A DNA stretch of 64,000 nt from CAWCJL01 sp963795775 (GTDB lineage: Bacteria; Acidobacteriota; Terriglobia; Terriglobales; Acidobacteriaceae). The notes under the pieces are model-generated. The model saw only the letters and a program-made list of their open reading frames with translations. It was not told the origin of the DNA and ran no database searches. Location: the NCBI GenBank assembly GCA_963795775.1, contig CAWCJL010000002.1, forward strand, positions 248,001 through 312,000, given 5' to 3'. Shown in pieces: positions 16,574 to 24,509 of the stretch (position 1 is the stretch's first letter; each line of letters starts with the position of its first letter). Made by a program: the position numbers and the translations under genes.

Positions 16574-18343
16574 TCATAGAAGGCCCGCGGAGGAGATTAT
16601 GCAGCGCCGTCCGTAGCTTTCCAGGACGGCGACTGTTGCCGGGGGTAGGCGGAGCTGCTCCCCTTCCAATTGAACTCCATCGGCTGAGGCAAGCAGGATG
16701 CGGCTCGCCGGCTTCACGGGTACGGTCGCGTCGGCACTGCCAAGGTTGAGGACGACCTCCATCTCGTGGCGGCGCATAGAAAGCCATCCGGCGGCCTCGT
16801 CGAAGTGGACGTCCGTATGGAGCAGGTCGCCGTCGGTCAGGCTTACGCGCTGGTGCCTGAGTTGAATCAAGCGTTTGCACCAGTCCAGAACTTCGGCATG
16901 GGGCGGCTTTTGTATCTCGTCCCATACCAGCCTGGAGCGTTCAAAGGTTGCCGGATCCTGGGGATCGGGGATCTGCGCGGGGTCCCAGCCAAACGCGGAG
17001 AACTCCCGCTTGCGCCCTTCGGAAACGAGGCCGCCCAACTCTTTGTCCTGGTGGTCGGTGAAGTACTGGAAGGGCGAGGAGGCCGCGAACTCCTCTCCCT
17101 GAAAGAGCATGGGCACGAAGGGAGCAGTGAGCACCAGCGCAAGCGCGATCTTGACTCTCCCGATATCCACCAGATGACCGAGCCGTTCGCCGCGCGCGCG
17201 ATTGCCTATCTGGTCGTGGTTCTGGATGTAGCCCAGGAAGCGATTTCCGGAGAGGCCGACGACGGGACGGCCGTGATTGCGCTGGCGGTGCGCAGAGTAC
17301 TGGCCCTGATAGACAAAGACCTCATGCAAGGCCTGGGCCAGATCCCGCAGGCCGTGGAAGTCTTCGTAGTAGCCGGAGCGTTCGCCGGTCAGCGCGGTCC
17401 AGAGCGCGTGGTGAAAGTCGTCGCTCCATTGTGCGTCCAGCCCGTATCCACCGCCCTCCTTAGGGGTCACCAGGCGAGGGTCGTTGAGGTCGCTCTCGGC
17501 GATGACCACATAGTTTTGCGAGGTCTGCGTGCCCAGGTCCCTCACTTCGTCCGCAAGCTGCTCCAGGAAGTGAATGGCCGAGCGATCGATAAAGGCATGC
17601 ACGGCGTCCACCCGCAGGCCGTCGAAGTGGTAGTCCCGCAGCCACATCAGGGCGTTGTCACAGAAGAAACGCCGCACCTCGGCGCTGCCTTCATCCTCGA
17701 AATTCACTGCACCGCCCCAGGGCGTGGCGTGCTTCTGCGTGATGTAGGGACCGAACTTGCCGGTGTAGTTTCCTTCCGGACCGAAGTGGTTGTAAACCAC
17801 GTCGATCAGTACGGCGAGCCCTTTGGCATGCGCCGCATCGACAAAGCGCTTGACCGCCTCCGGCCCGCCGTAACTTTCGTAGGGCGCAAAGAGAGCGACG
17901 CCATCGTATCCCCATCCGCGGGAGCCGGACGAAGCAGCGAGCGGCATCAGTTCGACATGGGTGATGCCCAGGTCCTTCAGATAGTCGAGCTTCCCGATCG
18001 CCGCATCCAGCGTCCCTTCCGGGGTAAACGTGCCGGGGTGCATCTCATAAATCACGCCGCTGGCCAGGGAGGGCGCGTGCCAGTGGCCATCTGTCCAGTG
18101 GAAGGCGGCATGATCGAGCAGGCGGGACGGGCCATGCACGCCTTTCGGCTGCCAGGGAGAGCGAGGGTCAGGTACGGCGGGTTCCTGTCCATCGACGAGA
18201 TACGCATAATCCGTGCCGGGTCCGGCCTCCTGCACCTCGGCCTGCCACCATCCGCGATCCTGTGGGGAGAGGGGATAAAGCTTGCCTGCGACTTCAACCT
18301 CGAGAGACTGGGCCAATGGCGCCCAGACGCGGAATGTATGCAT
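16574..18343 (-). CDS. treZ: Malto-oligosyltrehalose trehalohydrolase (GH13)
   Basis: 589 residues. It releases trehalose from maltooligosyl-trehalose, the second step of the TreY/TreZ route. The N-terminal beta-sandwich starts HTFRVWAPLA. The GH13 barrel contains the region-II nucleophile D246 in FDGLRVDAVHAF, the acid E283 in IAESDLNDPR, and the TreZ-type region QNHDQIGNRARGERL. The length matches the family. TreY and TreX partners are not in this window, so they must lie elsewhere if the pathway is complete. Confidence 0.94.
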   Translation of the reverse strand: MHTFRVWAPLAQSLEVEVAGKLYPLSPQDRGWWQAEVQEAGPGTDYAYLVDGQEPAVPDPRSPWQPKGVHGPSRLLDHAAFHWTDGHWHAPSLASGVIYEMHPGTFTPEGTLDAAIGKLDYLKDLGITHVELMPLAASSGSRGWGYDGVALFAPYESYGGPEAVKRFVDAAHAKGLAVLIDVVYNHFGPEGNYTGKFGPYITQKHATPWGGAVNFEDEGSAEVRRFFCDNALMWLRDYHFDGLRVDAVHAFIDRSAIHFLEQLADEVRDLGTQTSQNYVVIAESDLNDPRLVTPKEGGGYGLDAQWSDDFHHALWTALTGERSGYYEDFHGLRDLAQALHEVFVYQGQYSAHRQRNHGRPVVGLSGNRFLGYIQNHDQIGNRARGERLGHLVDIGRVKIALALVLTAPFVPMLFQGEEFAASSPFQYFTDHQDKELGGLVSEGRKREFSAFGWDPAQIPDPQDPATFERSRLVWDEIQKPPHAEVLDWCKRLIQLRHQRVSLTDGDLLHTDVHFDEAAGWLSMRRHEMEVVLNLGSADATVPVKPASRILLASADGVQLEGEQLRLPPATVAVLESYGRRCIISSAGLL

Positions 18344-18446
18344 ACGGATGAAACCTCACAGAGAACCAGGAGAAGATTTTGTCGTATGTAGGATGCGCCC
18401 AACGATTGACTTCTGCCGGTGGGGCTGCGCCACGGAGAGGTGAATT

Positions 18447-19424
18447 TTGCGCCAACATGCCACTGCACCGGTGCCAATGACGCCTGACTGCTCGGACATC
18501 TCCGATAATCGGTCTGAGCCGCGTTGCGGACAGATACGGATCGGCATCTCGGGATGGAACTACAAGCCGTGGCGTGGTGTCTTTTACCCCGCGAAGCTGC
18601 CGCACAGGAGGGAGCTGGCCTACGCGGCGGGAAAGTTCTCGTCGATTGAGATCAATGGGACGTTCTACTCGATGAAGCGCCCGGCGAACTTCCTGCGTTG
18701 GGCGGCGGAAACGCCTGACGATTTTGTCTTCAGCATCAAGGGACCGCGCTTCATCACGCACATGCTGAAGCTGAACAACGCCGAGCAAGCGCTGGCCAAC
18801 TTTCTCGCCTCCGGGGTGCTTGCCCTCGGCCCCAAGCTGGGGCCGCTGCTATGGCAACTGCCGCCACAGTTCATTTTCCGTGCAGAACGGCTGGAGGCAT
18901 TCTTCCAGTTGTTGCCGCGCGACACGGAAATGGCGGCACACCTCGCAAAGGCGCACCATCCGCGTCTTGCAGACCGTGTGCATACGGAGGCCCCCCCGGA
19001 GCCACAGCGAATGCGCCACGCGATCGAGATCCGCCACAGCAGCTTTATCACACCGGCGTTCATCGATTTGTTGCGCCGTTATGAGATTGCGCTGGTATGC
19101 GCCGATACGGTGGAGTGGCCGCGGCTGATGGACGTGACGGCAGACTTCGTGTACTGCCGCCTGCATGGTTCCGAGATCCTGTATGCGAGCGGCTACGAGC
19201 ACGACGCCATCGATCTATGGGCGGAGCGAGTGGTGGCGTGGGCGCGGGGCGAAGAGGCCACCGGCGAACATGTGGTTCCGTTTTCGAGCGTCGAGGCCAG
19301 GCCGCACGACGTGTACGTCTATTTCGACAACGACGCGAAGGTGCGTGCACCTGCGGACGCCGAAGCGCTGGAACTGCGCGTGCGTGCGCTGCTGGACGAA
19401 GGGCCGCGAGCAGTTAATAGCTGA
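18447..19424 (+). CDS. DUF72 family protein
   Basis: 325 residues. DUF72 (YecE-like) is a TIM-barrel fold of unknown reaction. Diagnostic segments are RIGISGWNYKPWRGVFYP, FSSIEINGTFYSMKRPANFLRWA, FSIKGPRFITHMLKL, AIEIRHSSF and VYVYFDNDAKVRAP. The start chosen is a TTG at 18447 because GGAGAGG lies 6 nt upstream; the ATG at 18477 has no ribosome site. The gene's last 11 bp overlap the end of the convergent YciI-like gene. Confidence 0.9.
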   Translation: MRQHATAPVPMTPDCSDISDNRSEPRCGQIRIGISGWNYKPWRGVFYPAKLPHRRELAYAAGKFSSIEINGTFYSMKRPANFLRWAAETPDDFVFSIKGPRFITHMLKLNNAEQALANFLASGVLALGPKLGPLLWQLPPQFIFRAERLEAFFQLLPRDTEMAAHLAKAHHPRLADRVHTEAPPEPQRMRHAIEIRHSSFITPAFIDLLRRYEIALVCADTVEWPRLMDVTADFVYCRLHGSEILYASGYEHDAIDLWAERVVAWARGEEATGEHVVPFSSVEARPHDVYVYFDNDAKVRAPADAEALELRVRALLDEGPRAVNS

Positions 19425-19779
19425 CCTGTATGCCATCCAGCGATGGCAGCAGGACCGGATGCAGTTCCACCTGCAACCTGCCGGCGCGCACCCCGGGATC
19501 GCTTTCCGCAAGGGCGCGCGCGGCAGCAAGATTCGCTGCCTGGATCATGAGGACGCCGACCACATCGCCCTCCTCCGTAGCCGGCCCGGCAAAAAGATAC
19601 GTGCGCTGCTCGATCTGCTCGCGAAGAAAGGCGAGATGCTGCGGCAGGAGCTCGCTCGCCTCCCTGCCCTCTGTTTCATTCCAGCGCTCGCCCTTACGGA
19701 GCAGGCCCAGGTAGTAGGGCCGCAGCCGTTTCGGTACATCGCGCATGCCGGTCTCCCGCGGCTGCCGTTCCTCGGTCAT
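19414..19779 (-). CDS. YciI-like (YCII-related domain) protein
   Basis: 121 residues. The ferredoxin-like YCII fold is suggested by PYYLGLLRKGERWNE, LPQHLAFLREQIEQRTYLFAGPATEEGDVVGVLMI and ARALAESDPGVRAGRLQVELHPV. The conserved HLAF histidine and the SDP motif are both present, which in this family form a putative active site of unknown reaction. The start has AGGAG 6 nt upstream. It converges on DUF72 with an 11-bp overlap of the coding ends. Confidence 0.88.
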   Translation of the reverse strand: MTEERQPRETGMRDVPKRLRPYYLGLLRKGERWNETEGREASELLPQHLAFLREQIEQRTYLFAGPATEEGDVVGVLMIQAANLAAARALAESDPGVRAGRLQVELHPVLLPSLDGIQVSY

Positions 19780-19889
19780 CTCGTCTCCTGATCTGTAATC
19801 CCGTCCTGATCTATATCCCGGCCAGACGGGGCGGATGTTCTCGCAAGATGCCGGCTACCCCGCGCAGTACCGGCTACAATGTTCATACA

Positions 19890-21128
19890 ATGCCGGAGCG
19901 CCTTTACTATGCCGATTCTGCCCTGGTTCGTTTCGATGCGACCGTGACGGACATCCGCGAACGCTCGCGTACGGACGGCCAGTCGGTTTGGCAGATTGCT
20001 CTGGACCGGACCGCGTTTTACCCAACCAGTGGGGGCCAACCGCATGATATGGGAACGCTCGCGGCCACCGCGCCCAGCGGCGCTACGCTGGCGATACCCG
20101 TGCTTGCGGTAGAAGAAGCGGAGGATGGCGAGGTGTGGCACCTGACCCACAAGCCGCTGCTGGCCGGTACCGCCGTGCAGGGGACCGTGGACTGGGCCCG
20201 GCGACTGGACCACATGCAGCAGCACTCGGGACAGCACCTGCTTTCGGCGGTTTTTCTGGAGCAACTCGGTGCGCGCACTGTGTCCTTTCACCTCGGAGAG
20301 GAGACGTCCACGATCGATCTCGATGTGGAGACGATTGCACCGGAAGACCTGGCGCGCGTGGAGACGGTTGTAAACGCCCGCATCGCCGAATGCCGCCCTG
20401 TGCGCCAGAAACAGATCGGGCCGGAAGAAGCGCAGGGGCTGCTGGCCGCGGGACAGCTTCGCAAGCTGCCGCCGCGCGAAGGCTCGATCCGCGTGATCGA
20501 GATTGAAGGAGTGGAGCTGAACGCCTGCGGCGGCACCCACGTCTTCTCCACCGGCCAGATTGGGGGCCTGCTGCTGCGCTCCACGGAACGGGCGCGCGGC
20601 GGCACACGCGTCAGCTTCGTCTGCGGAGAGCGGGCGGTGCGCACTGCGCGAGAGGACAATGCGTTGCTTGCGCGGGCCGGGGCCAGCCTGTCTACCGGAC
20701 GCAGTGAGCTTCCGGACGCGATTCTTCGACTGCAGGCGGAGAACAAGGCGCTGCACAAACAGTTAGCGCACATGCAGGAAGAGCTGGCGAACTACCATGC
20801 CGTGCGGCTGCTGGTGGAAGACCCCATCCAGCATGGACGGCGCGTGGTGAAGCGTGTGTTCCCGGATCGCGATGCGACGTACGTAAAGCTTCTCGCTTCC
20901 CGGCTGACCACCGCTTCGCCACAGACGAAGGTGCTCTTCGCGTCCACGCTGGAAGCACCTGCCACCGTGGTGGTGGCGCGCAGTGGTGACGTGGAATGGA
21001 ACTGCGGTCAGCAACTGAAGCAAGCGCTGGCGGCGCATGGCGGCCGCGGCGGCGGCACGGCAACGCTGGCGCAGGGACAGGTGGACCGGACCGCAGTGGA
21101 AGCGGTGTTGAGCGAATTGGCCGCCTAG
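19890..21128 (+). CDS. Alanyl-tRNA editing protein (AlaX-like with DHHA1 domain)
   Basis: 412 residues from the ATG at 19890. It resembles the C-terminal half of alanyl-tRNA synthetase without the aminoacylation core. The editing site has HSGQH (near residue 112) and CGGTH (near 213), the four metal ligands that hydrolyse Ser-tRNA(Ala) or Gly-tRNA(Ala). A coiled coil follows (LQAENKALHKQLAHMQEELANYHAV), then a DHHA1-type tail with the glycine motif HGGRGGGTATLAQG. The long form with DHHA1 corresponds to AlaX-L type editing proteins. A tRNA-Ala gene lies 86 bp downstream. No clear ribosome site was seen at the start. Confidence 0.92.
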   Translation: MPERLYYADSALVRFDATVTDIRERSRTDGQSVWQIALDRTAFYPTSGGQPHDMGTLAATAPSGATLAIPVLAVEEAEDGEVWHLTHKPLLAGTAVQGTVDWARRLDHMQQHSGQHLLSAVFLEQLGARTVSFHLGEETSTIDLDVETIAPEDLARVETVVNARIAECRPVRQKQIGPEEAQGLLAAGQLRKLPPREGSIRVIEIEGVELNACGGTHVFSTGQIGGLLLRSTERARGGTRVSFVCGERAVRTAREDNALLARAGASLSTGRSELPDAILRLQAENKALHKQLAHMQEELANYHAVRLLVEDPIQHGRRVVKRVFPDRDATYVKLLASRLTTASPQTKVLFASTLEAPATVVVARSGDVEWNCGQQLKQALAAHGGRGGGTATLAQGQVDRTAVEAVLSELAA

Positions 21129-21160
21129 CAGCGCAGCACTGTCATGAGAGCTGGGCGACT

Positions 21161-21188
21161 TTGCCAAACCGCGCGCCACTGCTAAAAT
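21161..21188 (+). promoter_or_regulatory. Promoter of the tRNA-Ala gene
   Basis: TTGCCA (21161-21166), a 16-bp spacer and TAAAAT (21183-21188). This places the transcript start about 19 nt before the mature tRNA. Confidence 0.6.
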
Positions 21189-21213
21189 CACCCAAGTATC
21201 TCCCTCCAACCGT

Positions 21214-21289
<76 letters not shown>

Positions 21290-21303
21290 AATTCGCTTCA
21301 TCT

Positions 21304-22623
21304 TTATAAGCCGGACGGATAGGTTTCCGCAGGTTCGCCGGCATGCCACGTGGCGTTTGTTTCCAGCGGCACCAGCGCGCGTGTGCGGTCCAGGTGGATG
21401 ACAGCATCGAACTGATCCGGCAGATGGCAGCGGAAGTAATGGCTGAGGCGTTCCGTATCCGGCCGGTAAATGACGCCGATAGCGCGCTCCAGCCTTGGTT
21501 CCTTAAGCGCCTGCAGGACTTGTGGCTGACCGCGCAGAGGAAGCAGGAAGTTGTCGAGTCCGGTCTGGTGAAAGAGAGCCTCGTAGCTGCCGCGAAGCCC
21601 GGGACGCACGATCTTCCTTTCCGCCGGTGCATCCCAATCGGAGGCCGCCGTCACCTCGCCGCCGTAGGTCGTGAAGCCAATAGAGAAGCAGGCGTCGCCC
21701 CATCGCTGACGCGCGAGCTGTCCCACGTTGAGCTCGCCGCGTTCGCCCATCTCGGTAGCACGTGCATCTCCCAGGTGCGAATTGTGCGCCCACACCACGA
21801 TCCTGGAGTCGTCGCCCAGGTGCCTGGCCAGGCGTTCCAGCGTGCTCTCCATGTGCCGGTCGCGCACGTTCCAGGAATTCACCCGGCCGCTGAACATGGA
21901 GCGGTAATAATACTCGGCATCGCGCACCACTTGCGCATTCTCCTCGGCCGAGAAGAACTCCTCGCGCGACTCCTGCCCATCGCCCGACGTGAGCTGCAAG
22001 GCGCGGCGGCGGAGGTCTACCAACTGCTCCAGCGCCGCGTTTTCACAGCTCTCCGCCATGCCGAACGAGGCTGCATAACCATACGCCTGCGTGTCTTCTC
22101 CGAACTGGTCAAAGCAGCTATAACGATAGCGTGCCCGGCCCGCGGCATCCGGATCGACCTTTTCCAGGTAAGCCAAGACGGCCTGCGCCGAGGTATAGAG
22201 GCTGTAGAGGTCGAGCCCGTAAAAGCCCACACTCGTTCCGGCTTTCTGGTTGTGTGCGCGCAGCCATTCCACGAATGCGAGCACGTCCATGTTGCGCCAC
22301 ATCCACGCCGGAAAGCGCTCGAAGTCGGCGAGCGCGTCGAGCGCCGTCGCGTCGGCACTTCGTCCGGTGACGAAACGAGTGACGCGGTAGGCATCGGGCC
22401 AGTCGGCCTCCACCGCAACGGCACTGAAGTTCTTTTGCGTGATGAGCAGCCGCGTGATCGCAGCGCGCTCGCGGTAAAAGTCATGCGTACCGTGCGAGGC
22501 CTCGCCGATCAGGACAATCCGCGCATCGCCAATGGAGTACAGCAGACCGGCGTAGTCGCTTTCGTCGAAGGTAAGCGGCTGTGCCGCCCGCGCAATTGCC
22601 GATAGATCCCCAGTGTTGCTCAT
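21304..22623 (-). CDS. Erythromycin esterase-like protein
   Basis: 439 residues. Family landmarks include IVLIGEASHGTHDFYRERAAITRLLI near residue 38, VAVEADWPDAYRV, FYGLDLYSLYTS, VNSWNVRDRHMESTLERL and IVVWAHNSHLGDARAT. The conserved Glu and His residues in EASHGT and AHNSHLGD are the catalytic set of EreA/EreB-type esterases. Chromosomal homologues are common in soil bacteria and most have no shown role in macrolide resistance, so the substrate is unknown. The ATG at 22623 is preferred over a TTG nine bases upstream. Confidence 0.9.
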   Translation of the reverse strand: MSNTGDLSAIARAAQPLTFDESDYAGLLYSIGDARIVLIGEASHGTHDFYRERAAITRLLITQKNFSAVAVEADWPDAYRVTRFVTGRSADATALDALADFERFPAWMWRNMDVLAFVEWLRAHNQKAGTSVGFYGLDLYSLYTSAQAVLAYLEKVDPDAAGRARYRYSCFDQFGEDTQAYGYAASFGMAESCENAALEQLVDLRRRALQLTSGDGQESREEFFSAEENAQVVRDAEYYYRSMFSGRVNSWNVRDRHMESTLERLARHLGDDSRIVVWAHNSHLGDARATEMGERGELNVGQLARQRWGDACFSIGFTTYGGEVTAASDWDAPAERKIVRPGLRGSYEALFHQTGLDNFLLPLRGQPQVLQALKEPRLERAIGVIYRPDTERLSHYFRCHLPDQFDAVIHLDRTRALVPLETNATWHAGEPAETYPSGL

Positions 22624-22725
22624 GGTAGACAACAGGCGCGCGGCTGATTGCCGCCACGCCCCGCTATCTTCTTATGATTCGGCCAAAGTGCGTGCAGATA
22701 TCTGCTATTGCTTTCCGTCCTGGCC

Positions 22726-23709
22726 CTAGGCTCCCTTGGCCTTCTGGATGGCAGCCGTGAGCGCCGGCACGACTTCGAAGAGGTCGCCGACGATGCCGTA
22801 GTCGGCAACTTCGAAGATAGGCGCATTTTCGTCTTTGTTGATCGCCACGATGGACTTTGAGCCTTTCATGCCCACGAGGTGCTGAATAGCGCCCGAAATG
22901 CCGATCGCGAGATACAGCTTGGGAGCGACGTTCTGTCCCGAGCTGCCCACCTGGCGATCCATCGGCAGCCAACCGTTATCGCAGATCGGGCGCGAAGCGG
23001 CCAGCTCGGCTCCCAGCGCCTGGGCTAGTTCTTCGGCAATCGAGAGGTTTTCTTTCTCCTTGATGCCGCGTCCGACCGACACGATGATCGATGCCGAGCC
23101 GAGGTCCACGGTTTGCGCGCTTTCGCGGAAGGGCGCCTCGGGCCGCGTGCGTATCTGCGAAGCCTCGATCTGCGGCGTGAAGGTCTCCACCTCGGTCGTA
23201 CCCGCTTCAAGCGCATCGGCGCGAAATGCGCCCGCCTGCACCGAGACGAAGCACGGTCCGGAGCTGGTGTGGCGGTAGTCCGCGTTCAGCTTGCCCTGGA
23301 GGAGCTGGCGCACAAACACGGGCGTGTCGCCGGACTTGCCGAGCGCGATCACGTCTGCAATGAGCACCTGCTGGAAATGTGCGGCAAGGGCCGGTGCGTA
23401 GTCGCGCACCTGATATGTGTGCGGAAACACCACATAACTTGGCTGTATCTTCTGCAGAAGCTGCTCCAGCGCCAGCGTGTAGCCGTCGGGGGTGTAGTCC
23501 TTCAGCAGAGGATGCAGGACCGCGTACGCCTTCGCCGCTTTCTTCTGACCTAACTCCGGCGCAATAGCCTGCGCATCTTCGCCCACCGCGGCGCACCACA
23601 ACGGCTGGCCCGTTTCCGCCGCCAACTGCTGCCCGGCCGCGAGCGCCTCCCACGACATGCGGTTCCAGTTTCCCCCCCGCTGTTCCAGAACTACCAGGAC
23701 TCCACTCAT
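22726..23709 (-). CDS. etfA: Electron transfer flavoprotein subunit alpha
   Basis: 327 residues. It holds the FAD of the ETF heterodimer, which takes electrons from acyl-CoA and other dehydrogenases. The C-terminal FAD signature is complete: VGSSGQNVAPKLYLAIGISG, QHLVGMKGSKSIVAINKDENAPIFEVADYGIVGDLFEVVP. The start ATG overlaps the etfB stop (ATGA), so the subunits are translationally coupled. It is the last gene of an operon that begins with a membrane Fe-S oxidoreductase. Confidence 0.96.
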   Translation of the reverse strand: MSGVLVVLEQRGGNWNRMSWEALAAGQQLAAETGQPLWCAAVGEDAQAIAPELGQKKAAKAYAVLHPLLKDYTPDGYTLALEQLLQKIQPSYVVFPHTYQVRDYAPALAAHFQQVLIADVIALGKSGDTPVFVRQLLQGKLNADYRHTSSGPCFVSVQAGAFRADALEAGTTEVETFTPQIEASQIRTRPEAPFRESAQTVDLGSASIIVSVGRGIKEKENLSIAEELAQALGAELAASRPICDNGWLPMDRQVGSSGQNVAPKLYLAIGISGAIQHLVGMKGSKSIVAINKDENAPIFEVADYGIVGDLFEVVPALTAAIQKAKGA

Positions 23710-24476
23710 ATCACCCGCACCTCGAACTTGAGTTTCTCGACCAGCTTGGCCGCGGCCTCGGCGCTCGAGCCTTCGAGCATCTGTGTTCCCTTTTTCTTCT
23801 GCGGCAGGTAGACGCGCGTGATCTCGACCGAGGGCTGCGACGACGGGAGCAGAGTCTCCACCGGAATACGTTTTACCTCTTTGGTCTTCGCCTTCTTGAT
23901 GCCCATCAGCGTGGCGTAGCGCAGCTTGCTGATACCGGACTGGATAGTGAGGAGTGCCGGGAGCGGCATGGTGATGTACTGGTACCAACCGTCTTCCAGC
24001 TCGCGCTTCACGCGGATGCCGCCGTCGCTGGTCTCCACCTGCATGATGATGGTGCTGTGAGGCACGCCTAAAAGTTCGGCCATAACGACGCCAGTCTGAC
24101 CCTGCCCCAGGTCGGTCGATTGCAGGCCAGTGAGAATCAGGTCCGGGTTCTCCGCCTTCACGGCATTGGCCAGGATCTGCGCGATGCCGTACGTGTCATA
24201 CGCCTGCAGATCATCGCATTCGACGTGGATGGCACGGTCCGCACCCTTGGCCAGCGCTTCCCGTATGGTCTGGCCAGCACGGTCCGGCCCGATGCAGACG
24301 ACCGTCACCTCACCCCCGTGCTTTTCCTTGAGCTGCAGAGCCTCTTCCAGCGCGTACGCGTCGGGCTCGTTGATCTCGTAATCGAGATCCTGATCTTCGA
24401 TCCAGTTTCCGTCCGCGCCGATGCGAGGCGTTGCATCCTGCACCGGCACCTGCTTGATTGCAACAGCGATCTTCAT
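23706..24476 (-). CDS. etfB: Electron transfer flavoprotein subunit beta
   Basis: 256 residues from MKIAVAIKQVP. It binds AMP and pairs with EtfA. The family pattern includes INEPDAYALEEALQLKE, GADRAIHV, PDLILTGLQSTDLGQGQTGVVMAELLGVPHST and the recognition-loop region LPALLTIQSGISKLRYATLMGIKKAKTKEV. An ATG four codons upstream is also possible. It lies 33 bp downstream of the Fe-S oxidoreductase gene and overlaps etfA by 4 bp. Confidence 0.96.
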   Translation of the reverse strand: MKIAVAIKQVPVQDATPRIGADGNWIEDQDLDYEINEPDAYALEEALQLKEKHGGEVTVVCIGPDRAGQTIREALAKGADRAIHVECDDLQAYDTYGIAQILANAVKAENPDLILTGLQSTDLGQGQTGVVMAELLGVPHSTIIMQVETSDGGIRVKRELEDGWYQYITMPLPALLTIQSGISKLRYATLMGIKKAKTKEVKRIPVETLLPSSQPSVEITRVYLPQKKKGTQMLEGSSAEAAAKLVEKLKFEVRVI

Positions 24477-24509
24477 GTGTTCATCCACTCCAACATTCGT
24501 TCATCTTCT

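Noticed and set aside
21304..22623. Macrolide resistance gene
   Set aside because: The family is erythromycin-esterase-like, but chromosomal soil homologues mostly have no shown resistance role, so no such claim is made.
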